This document shows positions 1 through 8,826 of a DNA stretch of 54,252 nucleotides, piece after piece. Origin of the DNA: JAXMCI01 sp046349435 (GTDB lineage: Bacteria > Pseudomonadota > Alphaproteobacteria > Dongiales > Dongiaceae); the NCBI GenBank assembly GCA_046349435.1, contig JAXMCI010000048.1, positions 1 through 54,252 of the forward strand, given 5' to 3'. Made by a program: the position numbers and the translations under genes. The stretch's first letter is position 1, and each line of letters begins with the position of its first letter. Below the pieces are notes generated by a model. That model was given only the letters and a program-made list of their open reading frames with translations, was not told the DNA's origin and did not search any database.

Positions 1-519
1 CTCGCCACGCAGAACCCGCTGGAGCAGGAGGGCACCTACCCGCTGCCCGAGGCGCAGCTCGACCGCTTCCTGCTGCAGATCGACGTCGACTACCCCGACC
101 TCGAGGCGGAGCGGCAGATGCTGATCGCCACCACCGGCGTCGAGGAGGACCGCGCCGTGCCGGTGATGAGCGCGGCCGAGCTGATGGCGGCGCAGACCCT
201 GGTGCGCCGCATCCCGGTCGGCGAGAGCGTCGTCGAGGCGATCCTCAAGCTGGTCCGCGCCGGCCGCCCCGACGCCAGCGGGATCGAGGAGGTGCGCCGC
301 TCGGTCGCCTGGGGCCCCGGCCCGCGCGCCAGTCAGTCGCTGATGCTGGCCTGCCGCGCCCGCGCCGTGCTCGACGGGCGCTTCTCGCCCTCGATCGACG
401 ACGTGCTGGCGCTGGCCCGGCCGGTGCTGCGCCACCGCATGGCGCTCAACTTCGTGGCCCGGGCCGACGGCGTCACCCTCGACTCGGTGATCGACCGGCT
501 CTGCGCCCCGCTCGCGTGA
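1..519 (+). CDS. MoxR-family AAA+ ATPase, C-terminal part (5' end outside window)
   Basis: The frame is open from base 1 and gives the last 172 residues of a MoxR-type AAA+ ATPase. The first residues, TQNPLEQEGTYPLPEAQ followed by DRF, are the sensor-1/arginine-finger segment typical of MoxR (family knowledge). The Walker A and B motifs lie upstream of the window. The remainder is the all-helical lid domain, which includes SQSLMLACRARAVLDGR. MoxR proteins act as chaperone-like ATPases that mature partner complexes, usually the VWA or DUF58 proteins encoded next to them. That fits here, because a DUF58 gene begins 57 bp downstream on the same strand and two membrane-anchored Bat-like proteins follow. 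The family assignment is firm; the client is inferred from the neighbours. Confidence 0.9.
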   Translation, partial: LATQNPLEQEGTYPLPEAQLDRFLLQIDVDYPDLEAERQMLIATTGVEEDRAVPVMSAAELMAAQTLVRRIPVGESVVEAILKLVRAGRPDASGIEEVRRSVAWGPGPRASQSLMLACRARAVLDGRFSPSIDDVLALARPVLRHRMALNFVARADGVTLDSVIDRLCAPLA

Positions 520-576
520 CCTGCGGCCAGCGAGGACTGCCGTCCTGAGCACCGCCACCCGCCCGGCCGGCCGGCG

Positions 577-1470
577 ATGACCGCGGCGCTGCTCGCCCGC
601 CGCCAGCGGGCGGAGGGCCTGGCCGCCGCGCTGCCGCCGCTGCTGGTCGCGGCCGAGCGCATCGCCGCCACCGTCGCGCCGGGCGTGCACGGGCGGCGGC
701 GGGTCGGGCCGGGCGAGACCTTCTGGCAGTTCCGCCGCTACCAGCCCGGCGATTCCCGGGCCCGCATTGACTGGCGGCAATCGGCCAAGGCCGACCCGCT
801 CTTCGTGCGCGAGATGGAATGGTCGGCGGCGCAGAGCGTCTGGCTGTGGCGCGACGGCTCGCCCTCGATGCGCTACCGCTCGGGCAGCGGCCTGCCCGAG
901 AAGCTGGAGCGCGCCGAGCTGCTGGCGCTGGCCCTGGTCGCCCTGCTGATCCGCGGCGGCGAGCGCGTCGCGCTGCTCGGCGATCCCGCCGCGCCGGCCA
1001 GCGGCCGGGCGGCGCTCAACCGGCTCGCTTTGACCCTGGCCCGCGGCGACGCCGCCGGCGGCATTCCCGCCGACAGCCTGCCCCCAGCCCAGGCGCTGCC
1101 GCGCCACGCCCATCTCGTGCTGATCGGCGACTTCCTGTCGCCCCTGCCGGCGCTGGAGTCGCGGCTGCGCGGCTTCGCCGAGCGCGGCGTGCACGGCCAC
1201 CTGCTGCAGGTGCTCGACCCCGCCGAGCGCTCCCTGCCGTTCCTCGGCCGGATCCGCTTCGAGGGGCTGGAGTCGGAGGGCGAGACCCTGCTGAGCCGGG
1301 TCGAGACCGTGCGGCAGGATTACCAGGACCGGCTGGCCCGCCATTGCGACGGCCTGGCGGCGATCGCCCGCGCCTTCGGCTGGAGCTTCGCCACGACGGC
1401 GACCGACCGGCCGCCGCAATCCGCCCTGCTCGCCCTCTATCTGCGGCTCTCCGCCGCGCCGCGGGCCTGA
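577..1470 (+). CDS. DUF58 domain-containing protein (VWA-like)
   Basis: A 297-residue soluble protein. The DUF58 signature is plain: RRYQPGDSRARIDWRQSAK at about residues 50-68, then VREMEW. A metal-site-like D-x-S-x-S motif (DGSPS, near residue 92) follows, as in the VWA fold. DUF58 proteins are the usual partner of MoxR ATPases and are thought to act in assembly or stress tolerance of envelope proteins; the mechanism is not established. I chose the ATG at 577. The gene sits 57 bp after moxR, and the next gene starts 1 bp after its stop codon, so the four-gene set 1-6324 is very probably one operon. No transmembrane segment or signal peptide is seen. Confidence 0.9.
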   Translation: MTAALLARRQRAEGLAAALPPLLVAAERIAATVAPGVHGRRRVGPGETFWQFRRYQPGDSRARIDWRQSAKADPLFVREMEWSAAQSVWLWRDGSPSMRYRSGSGLPEKLERAELLALALVALLIRGGERVALLGDPAAPASGRAALNRLALTLARGDAAGGIPADSLPPAQALPRHAHLVLIGDFLSPLPALESRLRGFAERGVHGHLLQVLDPAERSLPFLGRIRFEGLESEGETLLSRVETVRQDYQDRLARHCDGLAAIARAFGWSFATTATDRPPQSALLALYLRLSAAPRA

Positions 1471-1471
1471 G

Positions 1472-4243
1472 ATGGGGGGATTGGGCGCGGCGCTCGGCAG
1501 CCTCAGCTTCGCCGCGCCGTGGCTGCTGCTCGGGCTGGTCGTGCTGCCGGCGCTGTGGTGGCTGCTGCGGCTGCTGCCGCCGGCGCCGCGCCGGCTGCGC
1601 TTCCCGGCCATCGCCCTGCTGTTCGACCTCAGGCCGCGCGAGGAGACGCCGGACCGCACCCCGCCCTGGCTGATCCTGCTGCGCATCCTGCTGGCCGCGC
1701 TGGTCATCCTGGCGCTCGCCCATCCGCTGCTCAACGCCGCCGGCGGGCCGGGCGGCGGCGGGCCGCTGCTGCTGGTGATCGACGATGGCTGGGCCGCGGC
1801 GCCGCACTGGAGCCTGCGGCTGCAGGCGGCCGACCAGCTGCTGGCCGAGGCCGAGCGGGCCGGCCGGCCGGTGGCGCTGGTCGCCACCGCGCCACGCGCC
1901 GAGGGCGCCGTCGCCGTCGCCGGCCCGATGAGCCCGGCCGAGGCGCGCCGCCAGCTCCGCATCCTGGTGCCGTCGCCCTGGCCGGTCGACCGCGCCGCCG
2001 CGGCGGCGGCCATTGGCCGGCAGCCCTGGCCCGAGGGGGCGAGCGCCGTGTGGATCAGCGACGGTCTGGCCGGCAGCCCGCCCGAGGGCGACCGCGCGCT
2101 GGCCGAGCGCCTGCTCGGGCTGGGCGGCCTCACGGTGATGCGCGAGAGCGGCGGCCGGCTGGCCCGGCTGCTGCTGCCGCCGACCATCGACCAGGCCGGC
2201 GCCATGCTGCATCTGCGCCGCGCCGACGGCGGCGCGCCGGAGACGGTGGCGGTGCGCGCGGTCGGCGAGGACGGCCGGCTGGTGACCCGCCAGGAGCTGC
2301 GCTTCGACGCCGGCGAGACGGCGCTCGACCGCAAGCTCGACCTGCCGCTCGAGCTGCGCAACCGGGTGGCGCGGCTGTCGCTCGAGGGCGAGGAATCGGC
2401 CGCCGCCACCGTGCTGCTCGACGAGCGCTGGCGGCAGCGCCCGGTCGGGCTGGTCAGCGGCGCCGGCGAGAACGAGGCCCAGCCGCTGCTGTCCGACACC
2501 TACTATCTCGACCGCGCGCTGGGGCCCTACAGCGAGATCCGCCGCGGCAACCCGCTGCAGCTGCTGAAGCGCCAGCTGGCGGTGATGGTGCTGGCCGATG
2601 TCGGCGCGCTGTCGCCCGAGGAGAGCACGGCGCTCAAGAGCTGGATCGAGCATGGCGGCGTGCTGGTCCGCTTTGCCGGCGAGCGGCTGGCGCAGAACGC
2701 CGACAACCTGCTGCCGGTCCGGCTGCGCGCCGGCGACCGCACGCTCGGCGGCGCGATGTCCTGGAGCAAGCCGGCGCACCTCGCGCCGTTCCCGGAGAAG
2801 AGCCCGTTCGCCGGCCTGGCGATCCCCCCCGACGTGCTGGTGCAGCGCCAGGTGCTGGCCGAGCCGGAGCCCGATCTCGGCGGCAAGAGCTGGGCGCGGC
2901 TCAGCGACGGCACGCCGCTGGTCACCGCCGAGCATCGCGGCGAGGGCTGGCTGGTGCTGGTCCACACCACGGCCAACGCGGAATGGTCGAACCTCGCCCT
3001 CTCCGGGCTGTTCGTCGACATGCTCCGCCGCATCATCGGCCTCAGCCAGGGCGTCGTCGGCGACCAGCCCGGCGGCACGCTGCCGCCGCTGCAGCTGCTC
3101 GACGGCTTCGGCCGGCTGGCCGCGCCGCCGCCGACCGCGCTGCCGGCCGAGGCGGCGGTGTTCGCCGAGAACCGGGTCGGCCCGCGCCATCCGCCGGGCT
3201 ATTATGGTCGCGACAATGCGCGACGCGCCCTCAATCTCGGCGGCCGGGTGACCGAGCTCGCCCCCCTGGGCGCCCTGCCGGCGGGCGCCGCCGAGCGCGG
3301 CTTCGCGACGGCCGGCGAGCTCGACCTCAAGCCCTGGCTGCTCGGCGCCGCCTTCCTGCTGCTGCTCATCGACATCCTGATCGCCATGGCGCTGCGCGGG
3401 CTGCTGTCGCGGCGACGCCCCGGCGCGGCGACGGCCGCCCTGCTGCTCGGCGCGCTGCTCGCCGCCGGGCCGGCGGCGGCCCAAGGCAGCAGCCAGGGCA
3501 GCGGCCTCGACGACCCCGACGCCTTCGCGCTCGCCGCCACGGCGCAGACCCGGCTCGCCTATGTCCGCACCGGCGTGCCGGCGGTCGACGACGTCAGCAA
3601 TGCCGGGCTGATCGGCCTCACCCTGGTGCTGCGCCAGCGCACCGCGGTCGAGGCCGGCTCGCCGATGGGCGTCGACATCGAGCATGACGAGCTGGCCTTC
3701 TTCCCGCTGCTCTACTGGCCGATGACGCCGGGCCAGGCGCTGCCCTCGCCGGCGGCGCTGCAGAAGCTCAACGCCTATCTGCGCAACGGCGGCACCATCC
3801 TGTTCGACACCCAGGACCAGAACGCCGCCGGGGCGGTCGCCATGGGCCAGCTCGGCGCCGGCACCAGCAAGCTGCGCGAGCTGGTGCACGGCCTCGACAT
3901 CCCGCCGCTGGTGCCGGTGCCGTCCGACCACGTGCTGACCAAGTCGTTCTACCTGCTGCAGCAGTTCCCCGGCCGCTGGGCCGGCGGCCCGGTCTGGGTC
4001 GAGCGCAGCGCCGGCCGGGTCAATGACGGCGTCTCCTCGGTGGTGATCGGCGGTAATGACTGGGCCGGCGCCTGGGCGGTCGACGAGAACGGCGCGCCGC
4101 TCTTCCCGGCGGTGCCGGGCGGCGAGCGGCAGCGCGAGATGGCCTACCGCTTCGGCGTCAACCTGGTGATGTACGCGCTGACCGGCAACTACAAGTCCGA
4201 CCAAGTCCACGTCCCGGCGATCCTCGAGCGGATCGGCCAATGA
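1472..4243 (+). CDS. BatA-like/DUF4159 membrane-anchored protein
   Basis: A 923-residue protein. Residues 1-90 hold two hydrophobic helices in the BatA/aerotolerance-regulator N-terminal pattern (LSFAAPWLLLGLVVLPALWW, then LILLRILLAALVILALAHPLL). A VWA-like section starting LLLVIDDGW follows, but it lacks a proper D-x-S-x-S. A transmembrane helix lies near 622-640, and a second hydrophobic stretch ending in alanines near 650-672 looks like a cleavable or exported segment. Residues from about 695 to the end match DUF4159 (LAYVRTGVPAVDDVSNAGL, then ELAFFPLLYWPM and GGTILFDTQDQ), a glutamine-amidotransferase-like fold. The next gene overlaps the stop by 4 bp (ATGA), so translation is probably coupled. 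The MoxR/DUF58/DUF4159 arrangement is common in alphaproteobacteria; its function is unproven. Confidence 0.88.
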   Translation: MGGLGAALGSLSFAAPWLLLGLVVLPALWWLLRLLPPAPRRLRFPAIALLFDLRPREETPDRTPPWLILLRILLAALVILALAHPLLNAAGGPGGGGPLLLVIDDGWAAAPHWSLRLQAADQLLAEAERAGRPVALVATAPRAEGAVAVAGPMSPAEARRQLRILVPSPWPVDRAAAAAAIGRQPWPEGASAVWISDGLAGSPPEGDRALAERLLGLGGLTVMRESGGRLARLLLPPTIDQAGAMLHLRRADGGAPETVAVRAVGEDGRLVTRQELRFDAGETALDRKLDLPLELRNRVARLSLEGEESAAATVLLDERWRQRPVGLVSGAGENEAQPLLSDTYYLDRALGPYSEIRRGNPLQLLKRQLAVMVLADVGALSPEESTALKSWIEHGGVLVRFAGERLAQNADNLLPVRLRAGDRTLGGAMSWSKPAHLAPFPEKSPFAGLAIPPDVLVQRQVLAEPEPDLGGKSWARLSDGTPLVTAEHRGEGWLVLVHTTANAEWSNLALSGLFVDMLRRIIGLSQGVVGDQPGGTLPPLQLLDGFGRLAAPPPTALPAEAAVFAENRVGPRHPPGYYGRDNARRALNLGGRVTELAPLGALPAGAAERGFATAGELDLKPWLLGAAFLLLLIDILIAMALRGLLSRRRPGAATAALLLGALLAAGPAAAQGSSQGSGLDDPDAFALAATAQTRLAYVRTGVPAVDDVSNAGLIGLTLVLRQRTAVEAGSPMGVDIEHDELAFFPLLYWPMTPGQALPSPAALQKLNAYLRNGGTILFDTQDQNAAGAVAMGQLGAGTSKLRELVHGLDIPPLVPVPSDHVLTKSFYLLQQFPGRWAGGPVWVERSAGRVNDGVSSVVIGGNDWAGAWAVDENGAPLFPAVPGGERQREMAYRFGVNLVMYALTGNYKSDQVHVPAILERIGQ

Positions 4244-6324
4244 TCCGGCTGGGCGCGCTCTCGCTCGACTGGTCGCCGCTGCTGCCCTGGCCGGTGCTGG
4301 CCGGGCTGGCAGGGCTGGCGCTGCTGGTGGTGGCGCTCGGCGCCTGGCGGCGGGCCCGCGGCATCACGCTGCGCGCGCTGGCGCTGGCGCTGCTGCTGCT
4401 GACGCTGGCCAACCCGTCGCTGCTGCAGGAGGACCGCCGCTACCTCGACGACGTCGCCGTGCTGCTGGTCGACGATTCGCAGAGCCAGCAGATCGAGCGC
4501 CGGCCGGCCCAGACCGCCGCCGCGGTGGCCGAGATCGCCCGCCGGGTGAAGGCGCTGGGCGGCGTCGAGCTGCGCATCGTCCATGCCGGCGGCGCCGCGC
4601 CGAACGAGCCTGCGCCGGAGGGCACCCGGCTGTTCGGCACGCTGGCGGCGGCGCTCGCCGACCTGCCCAGCCGGCGGCTGGCCGGGCTGATGGTGGTGAG
4701 CGACGGCGAGATCCACGACGCGCCGGCCGATGCCCGCGGCCTCGGCTTCGACGCGCCGGTGCACCTGCTGCTGACCGGCGAGGCCGACGAGGGCGACCGG
4801 CGGCTGACCGTCACCCAGGCGCCGACCTTCGCGCTGGTCGGCAAGACCGTCACCATGACGCTCAGGGTCGACGACCTGCCGGCGGGCGGCGCCGAGGGCA
4901 GCGCCGCGGTCACCATCCTGCGCGACGGCGTGCCGCTGCCGCCGCGCGAGGTGCCGCTCGGCACCGACCAGCAGATCGAGCTGCCGATCGAGCATGGCGG
5001 GCCGACCGTGTTCGAGATCGAGGCCGCCAAGGGCCCGCGCGAGCTGACCCTGCTCAACAACCGGGCGGTGATCGTCGTCAACGGCGTGCGCGACCGGCTG
5101 CGCGTGCTGCTGATCTCCGGCGAGCCGCATCCCGGCGAGCGGACCTGGCGCAACCTCTTGAAGGCCGATCCCGCCGTCGACCTGGTGCACTTCACCATCC
5201 TGCGCCCGCCGGAGAAGCAGGACGGCACGCCGATCAACGAGCTGTCCCTGATCGCCTTCCCGGTGCGCGAGCTGTTCGAGCTCAAGCTCGACCAGTTCGA
5301 CCTCGTCATCTTCGACCGCTATCGCCGGCGCGGCGTGCTGCCGCCCGCCTATTTCGACAACATCGCCCGCTATGTCGAGAATGGCGGGGCGCTGCTCGAA
5401 TCGGCGGCGACCACCGACGACGAGCCGCTGGCGCTCGGCGAGTCGCCGCTCGCCCGCATCATGCCGGGCCACGTCACCGGCGAGGTCTTCCAGCGCGGCT
5501 TCAAGCCGATGGTCAGCGAGATCGGCCATCGCCATCCCGTCACCGCCGACCTGCCGGGCAGTGGCCCGAAGGGGCCGAGCTGGGGCCGCTGGTTCCGCGA
5601 GGCCGACGTGCAGCTCGACCACGGCGTCACGGTGATGACCGGCATCGACGGCAAGCCGCTGCTGGTGCTCGACCGCTTCGGCAAAGGCCGCGTCGCGCAG
5701 CTGCTCAGCGACCAGATCTGGCTGTGGTCGCGCGGCTTCGAGGGCGGCGGGCCGCAGGCCGAGCTGCTGCGCCGCGTCGCCCACTGGCTGATGAAGGAGC
5801 CGGAGCTCGAGGAGGAGGATCTGCGCGCCGTCACCACCGACGGCACGATCGAGATCACCCGCCAGAGCCTCAGCCCGGCCCCCGCCACGGTCGAGGTCAC
5901 CCTGCCCTCCGGCAAGGTCGTCAAGCTGGCGCTGACCGACCGCGGCGGCGGCCGCGCCACCGCCAGCTTGCCGGCCGGCGAGCCCGGACTCTACCGCATC
6001 ACCGACGGCACCCACCGCGCCTTCGCCGCCAGCGGCGAGCTCAACCCGCTGGAGTTCGCCGACCTCAGGGCGACGGCGGAGAAGATGCAGCCGCTGCTCG
6101 CCGCGACCGGCGGCAGCGTCCATCGGCTGATCCAGGGCGGCACGCCCGAGGTGCGCAAGGTGCGGCCCGGGCGCGACGCCGGCGGCCGCGGCTGGATCGG
6201 GCTGCGGAGCAACGAGGACTACGTGGTCAGCGGCGTCAACCAGCTGCCGCTGCTGCCGGGCCTGCTGGTGCTGCTCGCCGGGCTCGGCGTGCTGCTGCTC
6301 GGCTGGCAGCGGGAGGGGCGCTGA
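4240..6324 (+). CDS. Membrane protein with VWA-like and glutamine-amidotransferase-like domains
   Basis: A 694-residue protein that starts inside the stop codon of the previous gene. Two N-terminal membrane helices (about residues 12-65) precede a VWA-like domain with an intact D-x-S-x-S motif (DDSQS near residue 80). In the middle, RVLLISGEPHPGERTWRNLL and FDLVIFDRY belong to a class I glutamine-amidotransferase-like fold, with no convincing catalytic Cys-His-Glu triad that I can see. A last membrane helix lies at about 668-690, so most of the chain should be periplasmic. With its neighbours it forms the membrane part of a MoxR-dependent complex. No precise function can be given. The end of the operon is marked only by the start of tspO 3 bp later. 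Confidence 0.85.
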   Translation: MIRLGALSLDWSPLLPWPVLAGLAGLALLVVALGAWRRARGITLRALALALLLLTLANPSLLQEDRRYLDDVAVLLVDDSQSQQIERRPAQTAAAVAEIARRVKALGGVELRIVHAGGAAPNEPAPEGTRLFGTLAAALADLPSRRLAGLMVVSDGEIHDAPADARGLGFDAPVHLLLTGEADEGDRRLTVTQAPTFALVGKTVTMTLRVDDLPAGGAEGSAAVTILRDGVPLPPREVPLGTDQQIELPIEHGGPTVFEIEAAKGPRELTLLNNRAVIVVNGVRDRLRVLLISGEPHPGERTWRNLLKADPAVDLVHFTILRPPEKQDGTPINELSLIAFPVRELFELKLDQFDLVIFDRYRRRGVLPPAYFDNIARYVENGGALLESAATTDDEPLALGESPLARIMPGHVTGEVFQRGFKPMVSEIGHRHPVTADLPGSGPKGPSWGRWFREADVQLDHGVTVMTGIDGKPLLVLDRFGKGRVAQLLSDQIWLWSRGFEGGGPQAELLRRVAHWLMKEPELEEEDLRAVTTDGTIEITRQSLSPAPATVEVTLPSGKVVKLALTDRGGGRATASLPAGEPGLYRITDGTHRAFAASGELNPLEFADLRATAEKMQPLLAATGGSVHRLIQGGTPEVRKVRPGRDAGGRGWIGLRSNEDYVVSGVNQLPLLPGLLVLLAGLGVLLLGWQREGR

Positions 6325-6327
6325 GAG

Positions 6328-6798
6328 ATGGCACGCGTTCGGCTGCGGCCGATCCTGCTTTGGGTGCTGCTCTGCGAGGCGGTCGGCTGGGTCAGCGGGA
6401 TCGTCACCCAGGCAGCGATCGTCGATTGGTACCAGTACCTGGTGAAGCCCGCCTGGACGCCGCCCAACTTCGCCTTCCCGGTCGCCTGGACCCTCCTCTA
6501 CGCCCTGATGGGGATCGCCGCCGGGCTGGTCTCGCAGCGCCCGGGGAGCGGCGCCGCGATCGGGCTCTTCATCGTCCAGCTCGGCATCAACGCGCTGTGG
6601 ACGCCGGTCTTCTTCGGCATGCGCGCCCCGGCACCCGGCTTCGCCGTCATCGTGCTGCTGCTGATCGCCGTCTTCGCCACCCTGATCGCCTTCGCCCGCC
6701 ACTCCCGCACGGCCGGCTGGCTGATGGCCCCCTATCTCGCCTGGGTCGCCTACGCCAGCACCCTCAATCTCGGCATCTGGCTCCTCAACCGCCCGTGA
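6328..6798 (+). CDS. tspO: TspO/MBR family protein (tryptophan-rich sensory protein)
   Basis: A 156-residue, five-helix membrane protein. It has the family hallmarks KPAWTPPNFAFPVAWTLLY at about residues 39-57 and LGINALWTPVFFGMRAP at about 88-104, rich in Trp and Pro. TspO proteins bind porphyrins and, in Rhodobacter, modulate tetrapyrrole and photosynthesis gene expression (established for that organism; inferred only as family membership here). The start is 3 bp after the preceding stop, so it may be co-transcribed with the moxR operon, although TspO is not a known member of that system. Its 3' end overlaps the convergent LysR gene by 14 bp. Length is normal for bacterial TspO. Confidence 0.92.
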   Translation: MARVRLRPILLWVLLCEAVGWVSGIVTQAAIVDWYQYLVKPAWTPPNFAFPVAWTLLYALMGIAAGLVSQRPGSGAAIGLFIVQLGINALWTPVFFGMRAPAPGFAVIVLLLIAVFATLIAFARHSRTAGWLMAPYLAWVAYASTLNLGIWLLNRP

Positions 6799-7726
6799 CG
6801 GCGGCAACGTCGAGGATGCCCGGCAGGCCGACGTCCCAGGGCGCGGCGGCGAAGCGGTCGACCAGGAAGTCGACGAAGGCGCGCACCTTGCGCGGCAGCT
6901 GGCGGGTCGGCGGGTAGAGCGCGTAGATCGCCGTGTCGACCGCCGGGTAGCCGCACAGCACCGGCTGCAGCCGTCCCTGGCGCAGATCGTCGCCGACCAG
7001 GAAGCTCGGCAGCTGGGCGATGCCGAGGCCGTCGAGCGCCGCCTGGCGCAGCACGTCGCCGTTGTTGGCGGTGAAGCGCCCGCCGACCCTGACGCCGATC
7101 GGGCCGTCCGGGCCGGCGAAGCGCCAGTCGGCGCCAGAGGCGAGGTAGGCGTAGTGCAGGCAGTCGTGGCGGGCGAGCTCGCCCGGGTGCTGCGGCGTGC
7201 CGCGCGCCGCCAGGTAGGCCGGCGCGGCGCAGACGAAGCGGCGGTTGGGCGCCAGCCGCCGCCCGACCAGCCGCGAGGGCGGCAGCTCGGCGATGCGGAT
7301 CGCCAGGTCGTAGCCCTCGCCCACCAGGTCGACGACGCGGTCGTCGAGCGCCAGGTCGATGCGCAGATCGGGATAGCGGGCGAGGAAGGCGGCGATCGCC
7401 GGGCCGAGATGGAGCTGCCCGAAGGACATCGGCGCCGCCACCCTGAGCGTGCCGCGCGGCGCCTCGGCCAGCTCGGCCACCGCCTGCTCGGCCTCCGCCG
7501 CCTCGGCCAGCAGGCGAAGGCAGCGCTGGTGGAACAGCGTGCCCGCCTCGGTCAGGCTGATCCGCCGCGTCGAGCGGTTGAGCAGCCGGGCACCGAGTCT
7601 CGCCTCGAGCCGCGCCAGCTGCTTGCTGACCGCCGGCTTGGAGAGGCCGAGCGCGCGCGCCGCGGCGGTGAAGCTTCCCGCCTCGACGATCCGCACGAAC
7701 ACCGCCATGCCCGCCAGCGCGTCCAC
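6785..7726 (-). CDS. LysR family transcriptional regulator
   Basis: A 313-residue regulator. The N-terminal winged helix-turn-helix (residues 1-62) has the usual pattern MAVFVRIVEAGSFTAAARAL and KPAVSKQLARLEARLG. It is followed by a linker and the two-lobed effector domain (about 90-300, beginning GTLRVAAPMSFG). It belongs to the large group that ends with lobes such as DLAIRIAELPPSRLVGRRL and LPSFLVGDDLRQGRL. It is divergent from wrbA with 131 bp between the starts, the standard layout for a LysR regulator controlling its neighbour, so control of wrbA in response to a quinone or electrophile is a reasonable guess. The effector cannot be read from the sequence. Its 3' end overlaps tspO tail to tail by 14 bp. 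Confidence 0.9.
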   Translation of the reverse strand: MDALAGMAVFVRIVEAGSFTAAARALGLSKPAVSKQLARLEARLGARLLNRSTRRISLTEAGTLFHQRCLRLLAEAAEAEQAVAELAEAPRGTLRVAAPMSFGQLHLGPAIAAFLARYPDLRIDLALDDRVVDLVGEGYDLAIRIAELPPSRLVGRRLAPNRRFVCAAPAYLAARGTPQHPGELARHDCLHYAYLASGADWRFAGPDGPIGVRVGGRFTANNGDVLRQAALDGLGIAQLPSFLVGDDLRQGRLQPVLCGYPAVDTAIYALYPPTRQLPRKVRAFVDFLVDRFAAAPWDVGLPGILDVAAVTGG

Positions 7727-7857
7727 CGGTTCCCCCGCGGTTGCCTATCGGGAAACAGTGTGATGCCTGGCTGCGTCGTTCTCAACCCCGCCGCACGCGC
7801 ATAGCTTCCTGCCACCCGGGGCGGGCCTGCCCCGCCGACCGAACAGGAGATGGGGCA

Positions 7858-8463
7858 ATGACCAAGGTGCTGGTGCTCTACTACAGCAGCTACGGGCATA
7901 TCGAGAAGATGGCCGGGGCGGTCGCCGAGGGCGCGCGCTCGGTGGCCGGCACGACCGTGGACGTCAAGCGGGTGCCGGAGACGGTGCCGGCCGAGGTCGC
8001 CAAGGCCTCGCACTTCAAGCTCGACCAGGCGGCGCCAATCGCCACCGTCGACGAGCTGGCCAACTACGACGCGATCATCTTCGGCGTGCCCACCCGCTTC
8101 GGCAACATGGCCGGCCAGATGCGCAACTTCCTCGACCAGACGGGCGGGCTGTGGATGAAGGGGGCGCTGATCGGCAAGGTGGGCAGCGTCTTCGCCAGCA
8201 CCGCCACCCAGCATGGCGGCCAGGAATCGACCATCCTCTCGACCCACATCACGCTGCTGCACCAGGGCATGGTGATCGTGGGCCTGCCCTATTCCTGCCA
8301 GGACCAGATGACCCTGGAGGAGATCACCGGCGGCTCGCCCTACGGCGCCAGCACGATCAGCGGCGGCGACGGCTCGCGCCAGCCGAGCGAGCGCGAGCTC
8401 GGCATGGCCCGCTTCCAGGGCAAGCACGTCGCCGAGATCGCCGGCAAGCTGGCGGCGAAGTAG
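7858..8463 (+). CDS. wrbA: NAD(P)H:quinone oxidoreductase WrbA
   Basis: A 201-residue flavodoxin-like protein. The N-terminus VLVLYYSSYGHIEKMA is the FMN phosphate-binding loop. IIFGVPTRFGNMAGQMRNFLDQTGGLW is split by the window's codons but is clearly the WrbA isoalloxazine-binding region, and STATQHGGQE and GGSPYGASTISGGDGSR follow. WrbA reduces quinones by two electrons with NAD(P)H and limits redox cycling (family knowledge). An in-frame open stretch extends upstream to 7741, but the ATG at 7858 is preceded by AGGAGA at 7845-7850 and gives the family-standard length. It is divergent from the LysR gene. A 13-bp perfect hairpin (8489-8520) follows 25 bp after the stop. Confidence 0.95.
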   Translation: MTKVLVLYYSSYGHIEKMAGAVAEGARSVAGTTVDVKRVPETVPAEVAKASHFKLDQAAPIATVDELANYDAIIFGVPTRFGNMAGQMRNFLDQTGGLWMKGALIGKVGSVFASTATQHGGQESTILSTHITLLHQGMVIVGLPYSCQDQMTLEEITGGSPYGASTISGGDGSRQPSERELGMARFQGKHVAEIAGKLAAK

Positions 8464-8488
8464 GCGGACAGTCGCGGTCGGGGCCCGG

Positions 8489-8520
8489 AGGTTCCGACGC
8501 CCCTGACGGCGTCGGAACCT
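8489..8520. terminator. Bidirectional hairpin terminator between wrbA and brnA
   Basis: A perfect 13-bp stem: AGGTTCCGACGCC at 8489-8501 pairs with 8508-8520 across a 6-nt loop (CCTGAC). It lies between the convergent wrbA and brnA genes and directly abuts the brnA stop codon. No long T-run follows on either strand, so efficiency as an intrinsic terminator is uncertain; the position argues for terminator or mRNA 3'-end function. Confidence 0.7.
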
Positions 8521-8826
8521 TCAGGCCGTCTTCGCCTTGCGACCGCTCTGCTGGCCCCGCACGTACTCGCGCAAGACGCGGTTGATCCTGGTCTGGTATC
8601 CCTCCTCGTCCGTCGCCTGGTGCCTGAACCAGGCGAGAACATCGGCATCCAGCCGGAGGGTGAGCTGCTGCTTCAGGGGGCGATAGAACAATCCGCGCTT
8701 CGCGCCCGACCAGTCGGTGCGCTCGGGCGCATCCGACAGATCGATCTGATCCTCCGGCCGCGCCGCGAGCGCCCGAATCTCCTTGAGCTGCTCGCGGTCG
8801 GGCCTCCTAGAAGCTGCCTTCTTCAT
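8521..8826 (-). CDS. brnA: BrnA family antitoxin
   Basis: A 101-residue antitoxin. The C-terminal half carries the ribbon-helix-helix-like DNA-binding region of BrnA: KQQLTLRLDADVLAWFRHQ, then EEGYQTRINRVLREYV. The N-terminal half (DREQLKEIRALAARPEDQIDL) is the toxin-contacting part. An ATG 15 bp further upstream exists (8841), but the ATG at 8826 is preceded by AAAGGAGA with ideal spacing, and that sequence includes the upstream ATG, so I start at 8826. The gene overlaps the 3' end of brnT by 20 bp, the usual toxin-first order of brnTA operons. BrnA neutralises BrnT and represses the operon through the inverted repeat near 9102-9129 (family knowledge). Confidence 0.9.
   Translation of the reverse strand: MKKAASRRPDREQLKEIRALAARPEDQIDLSDAPERTDWSGAKRGLFYRPLKQQLTLRLDADVLAWFRHQATDEEGYQTRINRVLREYVRGQQSGRKAKTA

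Noticed and set aside
7741..7857. N-terminal extension of WrbA to 240 residues
   Set aside because: The extension is not family-like and the ATG at 7858 has a good ribosome-binding site.
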